Assembly: GCF_937616625.2 (NCBI RefSeq)
Contig: NC_065571.1
Coordinates: 52,995,651 to 53,059,650, forward strand
Length of the DNA stretch: 64,000 bases
Direction of reading: 5' to 3'
DNA from: Mercurialis annua
Lineage: Eukaryota; Streptophyta; Magnoliopsida; Malpighiales; Euphorbiaceae
Shown: positions 1-11,244 of the stretch, one piece after another
Numbering within the stretch: position 1 is the first letter of the stretch
Layout: each line of letters begins with the position of its first letter
Translations under genes and position numbers: made by a program
Notes under the pieces: generated by a model
What the model saw: the letters and a program-made list of their open reading frames with translations, nothing else
What the model was told of the DNA's origin: nothing
Databases searched by the model: none

Positions 1-2
1 TT

Positions 3-578
3 CAAAAGATGATTGAAGAAAACCCAAGGCAATGGCATGTGCTTTTATCAGAAGCTGTTTGGGCGAATAGAACCAGTCAGAAGTCGGCTACTGGGACCTC
101 GCCTTTCAGACTGGTTTATGGCTACGATGCGATGTTGCCAATGGAGCTGACCGTCACGTCTACTCGCCGCAGATACCAGAGCGAATTGTCCAAAGAGGAC
201 TACTTTGACAAGATGGTGATAGATTCTCTTGACCTTGACGAAGAACGTTTGACGGCGTTAGATCACTTAGAAGCCCAGAAAAGAAGGGTCGAGAGAGCTT
301 ACAACAAACGGGTAAAACGAAAAGTTTTTACGGTGGGCGACATAGTATGGAAAGCAGTCTTGCCTATCGGCCATAAAGACACTCGGCTTGGCAAATGGAG
401 CCCGAACTGGGAAGGCCCCTTTATTGTGGTCAACAAGTTAGAAGGCGGTGCTTACTTGCTGGCAAACATTGATGGAGAAGAACACGACAGGGCGATCAAC
501 GGCCAATTCCTGAAAAAATACGTCCCTAGCTGTTGGGAGGGCGTAGACCGTCGGTTGTTTGGAGCCACCGAAGAATAA
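3..578 (+). CDS. Retrotransposon pol, integrase C-terminal end (partial)
   Basis: Open from the window edge in frame 3; the visible part is about 191 residues and ends at a TAA at 576-578. It carries the end of the integrase core (WANRTSQKSATGTSPFRLVYG, the usual plant gypsy 'TSPF.LVYG' block), then a basic helix with ALDHLEAQKRRVERAYN, then the GDIVWKAV...LGKWSPNWEGPFIV block that typifies the C-terminal DNA-binding part of Ty3/gypsy integrases. No chromodomain follows, which agrees with a Tat/Ogre-type rather than a chromovirus element. Integrase inserts the cDNA copy into the host genome. The visible part has no stops or frameshifts, so this copy may be fairly young. The catalytic D,D,E residues lie upstream of the window. 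Confidence 0.9.
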   Translation, partial: QKMIEENPRQWHVLLSEAVWANRTSQKSATGTSPFRLVYGYDAMLPMELTVTSTRRRYQSELSKEDYFDKMVIDSLDLDEERLTALDHLEAQKRRVERAYNKRVKRKVFTVGDIVWKAVLPIGHKDTRLGKWSPNWEGPFIVVNKLEGGAYLLANIDGEEHDRAINGQFLKKYVPSCWEGVDRRLFGATEE

Positions 579-1009
579 TATCGGTTATAAACTTCCGCCG
601 AACATCCCAGAGTGGGAATATTCATGGGGTGTTCGGCCACACTATGTAAACACCGATCATTTGGTAGTACCATTTATGTTTCGGTAGTTCGCATCAGTTG
701 AGTTTTTTCAACGGGTCCTCTGTTTTTCTCAACATTTTGTAACTGTTTTTAATAAATAATATCGTTTTGTATCGGACCAAACGCGGACCGATAATATGAG
801 AATAATAAAAAATGACAAAGTAAATAATGGTAAAACTTTCGGCTCTCTAGCCGAATGAACATTAAAATTACCAAAAAGGTACGGCCCAAAGGCCGACCTG
901 AAGTACTAAAATTCATAAAGAGATACGGCCCCAAGCCGATCAAGAAGTAATAATATTCAGAACATTGACATGGAAAATGAGAAAAACATATTGTTCTTAA
1001 CTAAAAAGC
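579..1009. other. Spacer between pol and antisense gene
   Basis: No coding region seen. It holds the 3' untranslated part of the antisense gene and a few short degenerate repeats with a GGCC-containing core (around 845-945). No other element recognised. Confidence 0.5.
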
Positions 1010-4000
1010 CTAAAAATGACTGAAAATATCGCCGATTTCGCTGCGAACAGTATTGAACGATTTGCAGGCTTCGTCTACTTTGGGCTTCATTTTGGCAAGG
1101 CGTTGCTTCAGATGGCTCCGGCTCTTCTTGACATCAACACCCTCGAGCAGATTCTTGTCCATTGAAAGTTCCAGCTCGCCGATGCCCTTTTCTTCTGCCT
1201 CGAGCTCAAGTTTCATAGCGGCGATTTTCTCACCGAGCTCTTTGGCGCGATCTCGACGGGTGGTAAGAGAAGAAACCGCCGATTTCACAGTCACCTTCAA
1301 CTCCTCCAGCCTTTCCCTCGCCTTAGCTTCCTGAAGTGATAGTTCATTATGCTCAGACTGAATCGCCATTGATTCATCGTATATTTTCTGGAAAGCAGGA
1401 AGTGAGGCAGACAGTTTGGCCATGACACCACGGGCTTTCTCACTCAGAACTTCGGCGGGAGCGTCAGCCAGAGCAGTAGAAGATGCCTTCAGCCTTTCAA
1501 AATCTCTCAGCGACTTGAAAATAGAGGTACCTTGGGACTTTAGTTCAGCAACTGCGTCCAAATGATCGCCCCAGTTTTCAGTAGGGCCGCTGGAAATTTC
1601 GACCAGAGATTCGCCCTCAGGTGTCGGCAAATCTTCATCTTCGCTATCCAAATCCAGGAAGGCTGCCGCCTTTGCCGCAATGTCTTGTTGGTCCGAGGAC
1701 TCAACTGGTATCTGCCAGGTTTTTCCACAGTAAAATATCAGCTGCCAGACTACTATAAGGCAATGCAAAACAAATCTAGGGTACCTTAGTTTTTGCAGCG
1801 AGGCGTGCTGGAAGGTTAGCCAGCGAAGAGCTCAGAGGTGAATGCAGCTTTGGCAACGGCGAAAAAGTGAGCATTTGGGAGACGGTAGGAGTCTCGTCAG
1901 TTTTGGTCGAAGGCGACGGACGAACCGAACGACCCTCATCACCAGTCTGCTCATCCGCAGTTTCAGTATCGCCCCTCGACGATGAGTGCGCGCTAGAAGG
2001 TTGCGTAGGGGGAACTTCATTGGGGGATGGGTCGAACATCCGAGACCCAGATGTCTCTTTCCTCGCCCTCTTCGTCTTTGGCTCTTTCTTGGACGGCTTC
2101 TTGCTAGCGGGGCGTTTCGCCCTGGCTTTCTTCGGCTCTGTGGCCTCTTCGCCGTCAGTATCAAAAACGTCGCCCTTGTTCCACTTCGGGACGCCCACTG
2201 AAAGAAAACATAGTTAGAAAAGCGAATTTGGGCAAGTTATCAAAAGGACTCAATGAGATTACCTGGTATTCTATTATAACCGGTTTTGACCAGTTCGGCT
2301 ATCGCCTCGGCATCAGAAGGGCATCTGATGCCTGTATAAGTCACACCTTCACTGTTTATCTCAGGTTTACGTTTTTTCGCCCTTTTCTTAGGAAATTTAA
2401 TGGGGTCGACGGTGGACATATTGACTTTTGGTACTGGTGGGCTTTTATACTTAAACTTAGGGCGAATATGGGCGAGGTAAAACTCATATGAATACTTAGG
2501 CTCATAGTGTTCTTTCCAGACTTTTTTCATTTTCTCATCATATTTCAACCTAGTTTCTCGCCTATGTTTTTGCATTTTTAAGTTCATACCGGGGCGATCT
2601 AACGGGTCATACTTAAATTTATAGAAACGTTCAAACTTAGCTATTTCATAAAGGTGAAAGAGGTTACCTTCATATTTGGCTCGTTTTGGTGCCTGCAAAA
2701 GAAACAGATCGGCATGAGTAGGGTTCCGAGATAAAGGAGGTAAAGAAAAATTATGAAGACTGAGGATTTCTTTTGGAGAAAGGTCGAAGTAGGACTCTGT
2801 GACCGAAGCCCACCAGCTATCGTATTCAGGGGTATGGGTTGGAGACACAGAAGGGCGAGATATTTCGGAGATAGGAGGAAGGTAAGCCCTGTTCAGGCGA
2901 CAAATGAATTGGAGATCAGGGTAATCTTCTAAAGAGGGTCTGTAGGTCCCGCGATTATTGACGGAGATCAATAAAGGACAGGGAATTCCTTGGCAAAAGC
3001 CGAACTGACGGGCGACGTAATTAGGGCAATACGCCTCTAGACTACTGCGATTGTACTCTAGACCGGCGACCAGGTTGCGAGATTTCAAAGAACTGCCCCA
3101 GTACTGACCACCACGTTTGAGTTGTGGATCGGCCCTCGCTTCATCCGAATCTTCACAGTCCCAAGCGAGGAATAACCAGGAAGGGGGATATTTGAGGGAC
3201 AAAACCGGGCAAAACAACTCGGGGGCCCTTATGGAGTTGGTGAAAACTTCCAAAACATCCAGAACATGGGGAAGGCGAGTCCCTGCAGCGATAAGTTGAT
3301 AGCCACATAATTCGGCCTTGATCTGAGGACCGACTTCAAATAGTTCTGGGAAGTACAGGGCGAGCCATAACTGTAAAACCCATAGGGGACCACTTGGGCA
3401 TTGGAAAACCCTTTTATCGCCATGCGGGGCGATTTCATTGAGGCTTCTGTATAAGTGAGCAAGCATAAATTCCCCCAAATTACACTTGCGGCCTTCGGCG
3501 AGAACAGTGGCGAGGGTAAAGCAATCAGTGGTGACCCTGAATGACGGAGTGCAGAGGACGTATTTTGCTATAAAAAATGCAAGAAAGGCGATATGCTCTC
3601 GCATGTCTGGCTTATAATGCTCCTCGCCCTTGAAGAGGTTGACGAAAGGTCCATAACTCCTTTGGGCTTTTGTCAGTTTGAAAACTGGAATTTCGGCGTC
3701 CAGGTTGGGCGAAATGCGCTCGCCGATAACAGGGATATTCAGCATAGTCGCCATGTCAAGAAGCGTTATAGTCATCATGCCGAACTTGAAACAGAAACAG
3801 TTGACGGCGGTCGACCAGAACAGGGAAGCACCCATGATGTAATGTTTCGCAATGGGTCTACTCGCTTTGCATAGGCCGATCATGTCATAAATTCCCACAT
3901 CTTTCCATAACTGACCAAAGTGTGGCTTCAATCTGTTTACCCATTCTTGATACCCTTTATGACCAATCGGCCAGTTTCTGAACATAGTGTTAACCCAGAT

Positions 4001-4219
4001 GGAAGATTGATGGGGGAGCGAAAAGCGTGGTGGGACTTCTTCGTGAAATGGAGTGGCTATTTCACACAGGTGGCTGGGCGAAACGAGGATGGGTCCGACA
4101 CATTCCTTGTCATCGTTGGTTTTGACTATTACCTGAAAATCTGTGTTTGGAGCAGCAGCATGGATCTCGTTCATTTTGTCGGTCACTTGAGTGGCGATAG
4201 CATCATTGGGAGCAGCCAT
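1010..4219 (-). CDS. Antisense gene in Tat-type element: plant mobile domain plus coiled coil
   Basis: Three coding exons read on the minus strand: 4219-2263, 2197-1785 and 1711-1010. Splice sites are canonical (CCAG/GTAATC to TTTCAG/TGG; AAG/GTACCC to GGCAG/ATA), phases 1 and 0, and the joined frame gives 1023 residues and a stop. A leader intron (4306-4226, GTAAGCG to TTTCAG) ends six bases before the ATG at 4219, which is why this start is preferred over the open frame running to 4489. Residues about 80-400 form a plant mobile domain (PMD): blocks such as CFKFGMMTITLLDMATML and HIAFLAFFIAKYVL. Exon 2 is Lys/Arg/Ser/Pro-rich with nuclear-localisation-like runs (KKARAKRPASKKPSKK). Exon 3 is an acidic stretch followed by a long charged coiled coil. 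PMD proteins occur in plant transposons and as the host factors MAIN/MAIL. The function inside retrotransposons is not established. No stop or frameshift was found. Confidence 0.8.
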
Positions 4220-4637
4220 TGGAAACTGAAACGAGGGTGTTGCAGTTAGGCGAGTAATCAAATAAGGGCGATTCAAAAGGGCGAAAGAACGAAGGCGAAC
4301 GCTTACCAGGAGAAGATCTGAAGTATTTGAAATTGCTGAAGAGAGAGAAGGCTCGATAAATGCAGAGAGAGTAGGTGAATGAGGAAATGAGATGTTGTTT
4401 TTCTTAAAAGATAAAATCAGAAGAAGCCGAAAGGTCATGGGTCCAAGATGTGCCATCATGGAGAACAGCTGGCAAGGACGTGGCGTCAAGGGGGTACCGA
4501 GAAGTCAATAGATGCGCAACCCATCAAAATTTTGCTCGCAGAAATTTGGGCTTCAAATGTTGGGCCGAGTGTTATTGAAAGAAGGACTAAGGTAAGAACA
4601 AGCCCGAAAATAAACGTTTCAATCTTGTTGGGGGCAT

Positions 4638-5124
4638 TGTTTGCACCGGCCCAAAAGGGTTGCTGGGTCAAGAGTTTCGTGTGGGCTTACAAAGGGGTCA
4701 GGCCCAAAAGAAAGCCTTTTTTATTATTATTGCCTTTTCTATTTTATTAGGAGTTTGTAGCTCATTAGGAGTGATTTTCTTTCAGAGTCTTAGTCCTAGT
4801 TGAATTAGGAGTCTTAATTATGAGGAGTTATAAGTAGCTCAGAGCTTTATTATTTTTGTATCAACAAATCAATCAATCAAAAACCAAGCCCAGTGCTTTT
4901 TATCTCGCAATCCCCGGATTGTTTTAATTTAGGAGTAGTTTTCGGTATTAATCTTGCCTGAGTTCTTAACTCCCAGATTATTACTTCTTAGATCACGTGG
5001 TTAAGTGTTTTTAACCAAACAAGCCCTGTGAATATCTACGTAGGTTCGTTAAAGTATCAGACCTCAAACCGATCCCAATTATAGATTCAAAGATTCGAGT
5101 CCGGAATATTTCCAGGCGAACACA
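4638..5124 (+). repeat. Probable 3' LTR of the Tat/Ogre-like element
   Basis: Begins at TGTTTGCACC just after a G-rich tract (TTGGGGGCAT, a polypurine-tract candidate) and ends at GAACACA. The same GGGGGCAT-TGTTTGCACC junction recurs in reverse at 60099-60116 beside the second Tat-like element, which supports this start. A TATA-like TTATAAGTAG lies at about 4828. The right edge is uncertain by some tens of bases because no second LTR is in the window. Confidence 0.55.
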
Positions 5125-5553
5125 AACATTGTCAAATATGATATTAAATTAAAAATTCTTTGTCAAATATGATAGGTTATATTATTAGCCAATGTGATTA
5201 TACAAGAGACGATAATTACGAATAAAATACACTGTAAAAACTCTTGAATATTAACTTTAAACAGTAAATATTTAATTCCCAAACAATTAAATGTAAGCTG
5301 AGGGTTGTTATTACATTTACAAAATTACAGAAATTAATTATCAGTGATTCAGTAGACTTCGCGTAAAGAAATAGTATCAGTAGACTTAATCCTTTCTTGT
5401 TTGGATAAGTTGGCTGAATATATTACTTAAGCGGATTTGGATAAAATGAAATATATCCTTTATTCTGAATTTTAGGCTAATTAGTTATTAATTTCCTTAT
5501 AAATACATTTAATATCAGCTGCAACTCTCACAGATTTTAACCAGCAAGTAAGC
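5125..5553 (+). promoter_or_regulatory. Upstream region of the beta-galactosidase gene with TATA box
   Basis: AT-rich DNA directly between the retrotransposon end and the beta-galactosidase ATG. A TATA-like TTATAAATA lies at about 5497-5505, roughly 50 bases before the ATG, so the leader would be short. A short direct repeat (GTCAAATATGATA) at about 5136 and 5161 abuts the LTR end. The retrotransposon therefore lies within about 400 bases of the promoter. Confidence 0.5.
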
Positions 5554-8500
5554 ATGGCTTTCAGATTTTCACTTGCAGCTCTCTTCTTATGTTTTTGTAC
5601 TATTAATTTGGTAGCTTCCACAATCGTATCACACGACGGTAGAGCTATAACAATCGACGGTATTCCACGAGTATTACTTTCCGGTTCGATTCATTATCCG
5701 AGAAGCACGCCTCAAGTAATTATTTAATAAGCATCATTTCATTTTTTTAAATAGTATATTAATTTTATGTATATGTTTAGTAGTTTATGCAAGATTTTAA
5801 TTGTTTTTAATGATAGATGTGGCCAGACTTGATAAAGAAATCAAAGGAAGGCGGATTAGATGCAATTGAAACATATGTGTTTTGGAATGCACATGAACCA
5901 TCTCGTCGTCAGTATGATTTCAATGACAATCTTGATCTCGTAAGTTTCATCAAGACAATTCAAGATGAAGGACTATATGTCGTTCTTCGTATTGGACCTT
6001 ATGTTTGCGCTGAATGGAATTATGGGTAAGCATATAAATGTTGCATGAAAATGTATGAGTTCTACACATTATTTCCCACATTTCATTTCCATTTCTGAAA
6101 TTTTGACACTTTAAATTTACAATCTAATATTATAAAACATGTGGTTTTTTGCGATTTGTTATTTGATTTAATTTATTGTTGTTTTTAGAGGGTTTCCTGT
6201 ATGGTTGCACAATGTTCCCGGCTGTGAAATGCGAACTGCAAATTCAGTATTCATGAATGAGATGCAAAATTTTACAACTTTGATAGTTGATATGATGAAA
6301 CAACATAATCTTTTTGCTTCTCAGGGTGGCCCTATTATCCTTGCTCAGGTACGTACCCTTTTAATTCTATTTTACTAATACTTAATCTTCCTTAATTAAT
6401 ACTCCACTTTATCTTATCTAATAATTATAATAGCAATTAATAGGTGATATTAATTAATTATAGGTTGAAAATGAGTACGGAAATATAATGGATTCATATG
6501 GAGCAGCTGGCAAGGCATATATAGATTGGTGTGCTAATATGGCTGAATCACTTGATATTGGAGTTCCATGGATCATGTGCCAACAAACTGATGCTCCTCA
6601 ACCAATGGTATCAAACGGCGTCGTATTTACGTTCTTTGTTTTTTTAAAAAAATATAGAAAAAGACTAAATCAGTTTCTGATTGTACATTACAGATCAACA
6701 CTTGTAATGGTTGGTACTGTGACCAATTTACTCCAAATAATGCAAATAGTCCCAAAATGTGGACTGAGAATTGGACCGGTTGGTTTAAGAGCTGGGGTGG
6801 TAAAGTTCCACATAGAACTGCTGAAGATCTTGCGTTTGCTGTTGCTAGATTTTTCCAAACTGGTGGCACTTTCCAAAATTATTACATGGTTAGATTTTTC
6901 ATTTCGTTTAATTTCATTATTCGATAATGTTATAAACCGTTATTCGAATAGTTAATTTGATATTGTTATTTTAGTATCATGGTGGTACTAATTTTGGAAG
7001 AACGGCCGGTGGTCCGTTTATCACTACTTCTTATGATTATGATGCTCCCCTCGACGAATACGGTATATTTTTTTAATATATATTACATTTTAGCTATCTA
7101 ATTCATCGGCAAGAACCAATATTTAATTTTATTTTATTTTTAATTTTGTCAGGAAACTTGAATCAACCAAAATGGGGACATTTAAAACAACTTCATGACA
7201 TTTTACATTCCATAGAATACACTCTTACTCATGGCAACATCTCCACAATTGACTACGACAATTCTGTTACGGTAAATTATAATAATTTATAATTCTTTTT
7301 AGCTAATTATGAATCGAAAATTTTATTATAAAAAATTGTTTTGTTAATAGGTCACTCTTTACGCGTCTGAAAAAGAGTCGAGCTGCTTTTTTAGCAACGG
7401 AAATGAAACCTCGGATGCTACTATTGATTTCGAAGGGACTAATTACGACATTCCTGCATGGTCCGTTAGCATTCTTCCTGATTGCAAAAATGTTGGATAT
7501 AATACTGCTAAGGTACATAATTTTCACAGTTTTCTTTTTAATTTACTGTTTTAGCAAATTAATACTAATTTTTATTATTAAATATATAGGTTAAAACTCA
7601 AACTTCAACTATGGTAAAAAAGAAAAATGAAGCTGAAGATGAACCCTCTTGTCTGAAATGGTATTGGATGCCTGAAAATATTCAAAAGACTGCAATTTTA
7701 GGAAAAGGTCAAGTTCATGCCAGTCAACTCATTGATCAAAAAGATGTTACTAATGATGTTAGTGATTATCTTTGGTATATGACGAGGTAATTAATTATAC
7801 TTTCAATATTAATGTTAATTAATTATTTAATTAATTAATTAATAATAATATGTTTTATCTTTTATTTAATTCTCTTTTTTATTGCCTAACAGTGTTCATC
7901 TAAGTAAAGATGATCGGATTTGGAGTCGTAATATGTCTCTTCGAGTTAACGGCACTGGCCATGTTCTTCATGCTTATGTTAATGGAGAAAATCTTGGTAT
8001 GTAAAACAACTTTATAAATAAATTTATTGAATGTCAAATATAAAAATGTTAATAATCTAATTTGAAAATTAATTAGGTATTCAATATAAATCATCCAATG
8101 TGTTGGAAACAAGTGTCAAGTTGAAACATGGAAGAAATATTATTAGTTTGCTCAGTTCCACCGTCGGATTACAGGTATAAATATGTTTTTCTTACTATTT
8201 AAGATTAATTAAACCCTTATAATAAGTGTATAATGGATGATTTTTATTTTTCGTGTAATTTTTTCACAGAATTATGGATATCAATTTGATATGGGAGCAA
8301 CTGGAATTCCTGGACCAGTGGAACTAATTGGTCAAAAGGGTGATGAAAAAATTATTAAAGATCTATCATCCCATAAATGGACATATAGTGTTGGATTAAA
8401 AGGATTTGACAATGAACTATTCAGTTCAAATTCACCTCATGCTTCTAAATGGTTAGACCAAGATTTGCCCACCAACCGAACCATGACTTGGTACAAGGTG

Positions 8501-9601
8501 CGTAATTGCGTATATACGTGATATCGATAAATATATGAAATTCGATTGCACATAATTATATGTGTTTTTGATGTTTTTAATTGAATTTTAATCAATTTGC
8601 AGACCACATTTAAAGCTCCTTTAGGAAAAGATCCGGTTGTTCTGAATTTGCAAGGGATGGGAAAGGGATTTGCTTGGGTGAATGGAAATAACATTGGTAG
8701 GTATTGGCCAAGTTATGTTGCTGATGAAGATGGCTGTAGCAATGAAGTTTGTGATTACAGGGGTGCTTATGATAACAATAAATGTCTCACTAATTGTGGA
8801 AATCCTACACAAATATGGTAAGTGCCCTAATTTTGCTATAATTTGAATTTTTATGTGCCCTAATTCTGTTAATTTAAATTTTTACATATCCTCATTCGGT
8901 TACCTAGTATTTTAATTAGGTATCATGTTCCTTGTTCATTTTTTGGTAAATGATTTTGACTTTTTACAAGCCCCAGTTCTATTAATTTGAACTTTTACGT
9001 GTCCTTTTTTAAAAAATTTAAAATTTCAAGTATTCTAATTTTATAACTTTGAATTTTCATTTAGGTATCATGTTCCTCGTTCATTCTTTGTTGAAAATGA
9101 TGATGTGAACACATTAGTATTGTTTGAGGAATTCGGCGGGAATCCGGCTGAAATTAATTTTCAAACTATTACGGCGGGAGAAGTAAGTGTAAGTGGAAGT
9201 GAGGGCGAAACCGTCGACCTATCTTGTAATGATAAACCCATTTCAGCAATCAAATTTGCAAGTTTTGGAGATCCTCAAGTAACTAATGTAGGCTTTATCA
9301 AAGGTTCTTGTGAAGGTGTTAATGATGCTTCCTCAATCATTCATAAGGTAGCTAATTAGTCCATTATAATATAATTAGTTTAATTATATGTTTCATTATT
9401 TTGGATTTAGTAATTAATTAGCTTGATTGCATGTTTTGATTATTTTAGATTTAAATATTATCTAATTTATGATGTATTATTAATTTGCAGGCTTGTGTTG
9501 GAAAGGAAGCATGCAAAATTCAAGTCTCTAAAGACATATTTGGCTCAACAAGCTGCGGGGGTGAATTTGTCAACATTTTAGCTATTGAGGCTGTTTGCTG
9601 A
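5554..9601 (+). CDS. Beta-galactosidase, GH35, secreted, with C-terminal lectin domain
   Basis: Fifteen exons: 5554-5715, 5817-6025, 6189-6348, 6464-6607, 6694-6888, 6975-7062, 7153-7271, 7351-7512, 7590-7786, 7893-7996, 8077-8174, 8270-8497, 8603-8817, 9065-9347, 9491-9601. All introns are GT-AG and the joined frame is 824 residues, the usual length for plant BGALs. Residues 1-22 look like a signal peptide, so the enzyme should act in the cell wall or apoplast, removing terminal beta-galactose from wall polysaccharides. The GH35 signature [14 protein letters not shown] (acid/base Glu about 181) and the nucleophile block MWTENWTGW (Glu about 250) are intact. The C-terminal about 85 residues are a cysteine-rich SUEL-type galactose-binding lectin domain (FASFGDPQ...[12 protein letters not shown]). 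It most resembles the BGAL7/BGAL15 group, but this is by eye. Intron 13 carries a decoy copy of the exon 14 start. Confidence 0.93.
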
Positions 9602-10107
9602 ATTTTTATGGATTAGAATTTAGTTAGTGCTGTTTTAGTTAGGTCTAGCTAGTTTTTGAACTTCTTAAAAATCAAATGTAGTCATTTATTCAAATTTTTA
9701 ATCAGATTTTTGTTAGTTTTCTTGCAATTCAATCCACTTGGGTCTAGTTCTATGCGAGTGCTATTGATTTATTGTAGACATTTACTTTTACTCAAGTTTT
9801 GTTTTAGTTAATTAGGTCAAAAAGAAAATTACTGCTAAAACTAACAAATAAAAATGTTCCAAACCTTGAAACACATATACATACAGTCGTAATTCTTCTT
9901 TTCTTCATACATTCATGTTAATAAAACTTCATATAATTCTATCACAATTAATATTAGATATAATAATGTTTTATTTTCTTCTAATTAATAAAATACAAAA
10001 ATGAAGGAAGACATCATGTAATTTTCAAACAGAAAGGATTAAAATGTAAATATAACATATATGGAGGTTTCATAGTAATTTGTTCTAGTTTTTTCCAAAA
10101 GATATTA
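9602..10107. other. 3' flank of beta-galactosidase, AT-rich
   Basis: Holds the likely 3' untranslated region (T-rich, AATAAA-like motifs near 9847 and 9921-9990) and nothing else recognised. Confidence 0.4.
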
Positions 10108-10361
10108 GTCCTTCTGTTCCGTTTAAAAAGAGACAAATAAATTTTTATATATACATTAAAAAATATTAATTATTATAATTTTTTACTTTACTCCTATTAA
10201 TGATGGTTTTATAACTTTTATAACTAATAATTATTAATTATAGAAAAAAAAAAGATAAAAGAGGCAAATTTATATAAACTGGCATAAAAAACACCGTATG
10301 ATCTTTTTAAGTGGGACATATAAAATTGAAATATGTCATTTTTTAAACGGGACGGAAGAAG
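10108..10361. mobile_element. Stowaway-like MITE, 254 bp
   Basis: Inverted ends GTCCTTCTGTTCCGTTT (left) and the complement of CTTCTTCCGTCCCGTTT (right) flanked by TA on both sides, which is the Stowaway (Tc1/mariner) pattern. The interior is AT-rich and non-coding. The ends differ at several positions, so the copy is not recent. Confidence 0.7.
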
Positions 10362-10815
10362 TATTAAATTCAACATGTATATTACCACTAATTTATATAT
10401 ATTTATAGTATACATTACTTTGATTTATATTAATTTACAATTTTTAGAACCTTAAACTAAATTATTTTTTCAAACTAACATTAAGTCATTAACTAGATAC
10501 ATCTGCACGAGCACTACATATATATTTTTAATTGGAAGAAACCAGAAACAAGGGGCAAGAAAATCAAGTGGAACACTGTGAATGGGATGTCTCTGTTTTC
10601 AACCAGTTGGAAGCAGCCTTGAAGAGCAACTGCTGAACGGGTTAATTACAATCGCATCAAATTTCACAGAGGATCATGCTTGATAAAGTTACTTCTTCTG
10701 TATGGATTCAATAATGTTTTCATTCAAAAACTAGTCTAAATTCTACAGATGTTGAAGCCTAACTAACTACTAAACTACCAAAAACTTTCCTAATTTCTAA
10801 AAACTAAACTCAACC
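10362..10815. other. Spacer and 3' flank of the first ERF gene
   Basis: AT-rich. Contains the probable 3' untranslated region of the ERF gene on the minus strand (about 10600-10815). No other feature seen. Confidence 0.4.
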
Positions 10816-11244
10816 CTAAAGAGTCCACACACCAGCTGCTTGATAAAATGCCCCAGTGGAGATTCCATCCAAATTTTCACCTTCTACGCCATGTTTTTCA
10901 CCAGGCAGATAACCCAAATGGTCCGGGGCCGCAACTGTAGTCGCCGTTGTCTCCTCGCCTTTCCTGGCATGCCGGAACGCAACCTCACGAATCTGCACCG
11001 GCGAAAGACTGGTCTGATAAGGATTAATATCAGGAGGATTATTCGGAAAGTTGAGAGTCACAGTAGGTCCTCGTAAGCAAAAAAGCGCAGCATCATAAGC
11101 TCTAGCAGCTTCCTCAGCAGTATTATAGGACCCTAACCAAATTCTTCCTCGACTATTCGGTTGCCTTATTTCCGCCACCCATTTCCCCCATTTTCTCATC
11201 CGTACGCCCTTGTACTTGCCACTGCTATTCTGCGGATGCACCAT
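10816..11244 (-). CDS. AP2/ERF transcription factor, small DREB A-5 / ERF group II type
   Basis: Single exon, 142 residues, ATG at 11244 and TAG at 10816. One AP2 domain at residues about 11-68: [17 protein letters not shown], then [19 protein letters not shown] and the FCLRG block, all positions expected for DNA contact by the three-stranded sheet. The 'LNFPNNPP' after the domain and the short tail are typical of the ERF017/018/019 subgroup, which binds DRE/GCC-type promoter elements in stress and hormone responses. No EAR repression motif is seen. It is shorter than its neighbour at 12183-12791 and lacks the acidic C-terminal activation-like region. The two genes are same-strand paralogues about 0.9 kb apart. 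Confidence 0.9.
   Translation of the reverse strand: MVHPQNSSGKYKGVRMRKWGKWVAEIRQPNSRGRIWLGSYNTAEEAARAYDAALFCLRGPTVTLNFPNNPPDINPYQTSLSPVQIREVAFRHARKGEETTATTVAAPDHLGYLPGEKHGVEGENLDGISTGAFYQAAGVWTL

Larger units (their letters stand above)
1..5124 (+). mobile_element. Ty3/gypsy element of Tat/Ogre type, 3' part
   Basis: The window opens inside this element. Order on the plus strand: end of pol (integrase C-terminus, stop at 578), about 430 bases of spacer, a three-exon antisense gene (1010-4219, leader intron above it), then a probable 3' LTR (about 4638-5124). Extra genes antisense between pol and the 3' LTR are known from Tat-lineage elements such as Grande and relatives, and the integrase tail fits this lineage. 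The 5' LTR, gag and most of pol lie outside the window, so neither LTR divergence nor the target duplication can be judged. The left limit is the window edge. The right limit is inferred from the last CA (CACA) before unrelated AT-rich DNA. Confidence 0.8.

Noticed and set aside
4220..4489. 90-residue N-terminal extension of the mobile-domain protein
   Set aside because: It crosses a good intron (GTAAGCG to TTTCAG) and has weak composition; the ATG at 4219 directly follows the acceptor.
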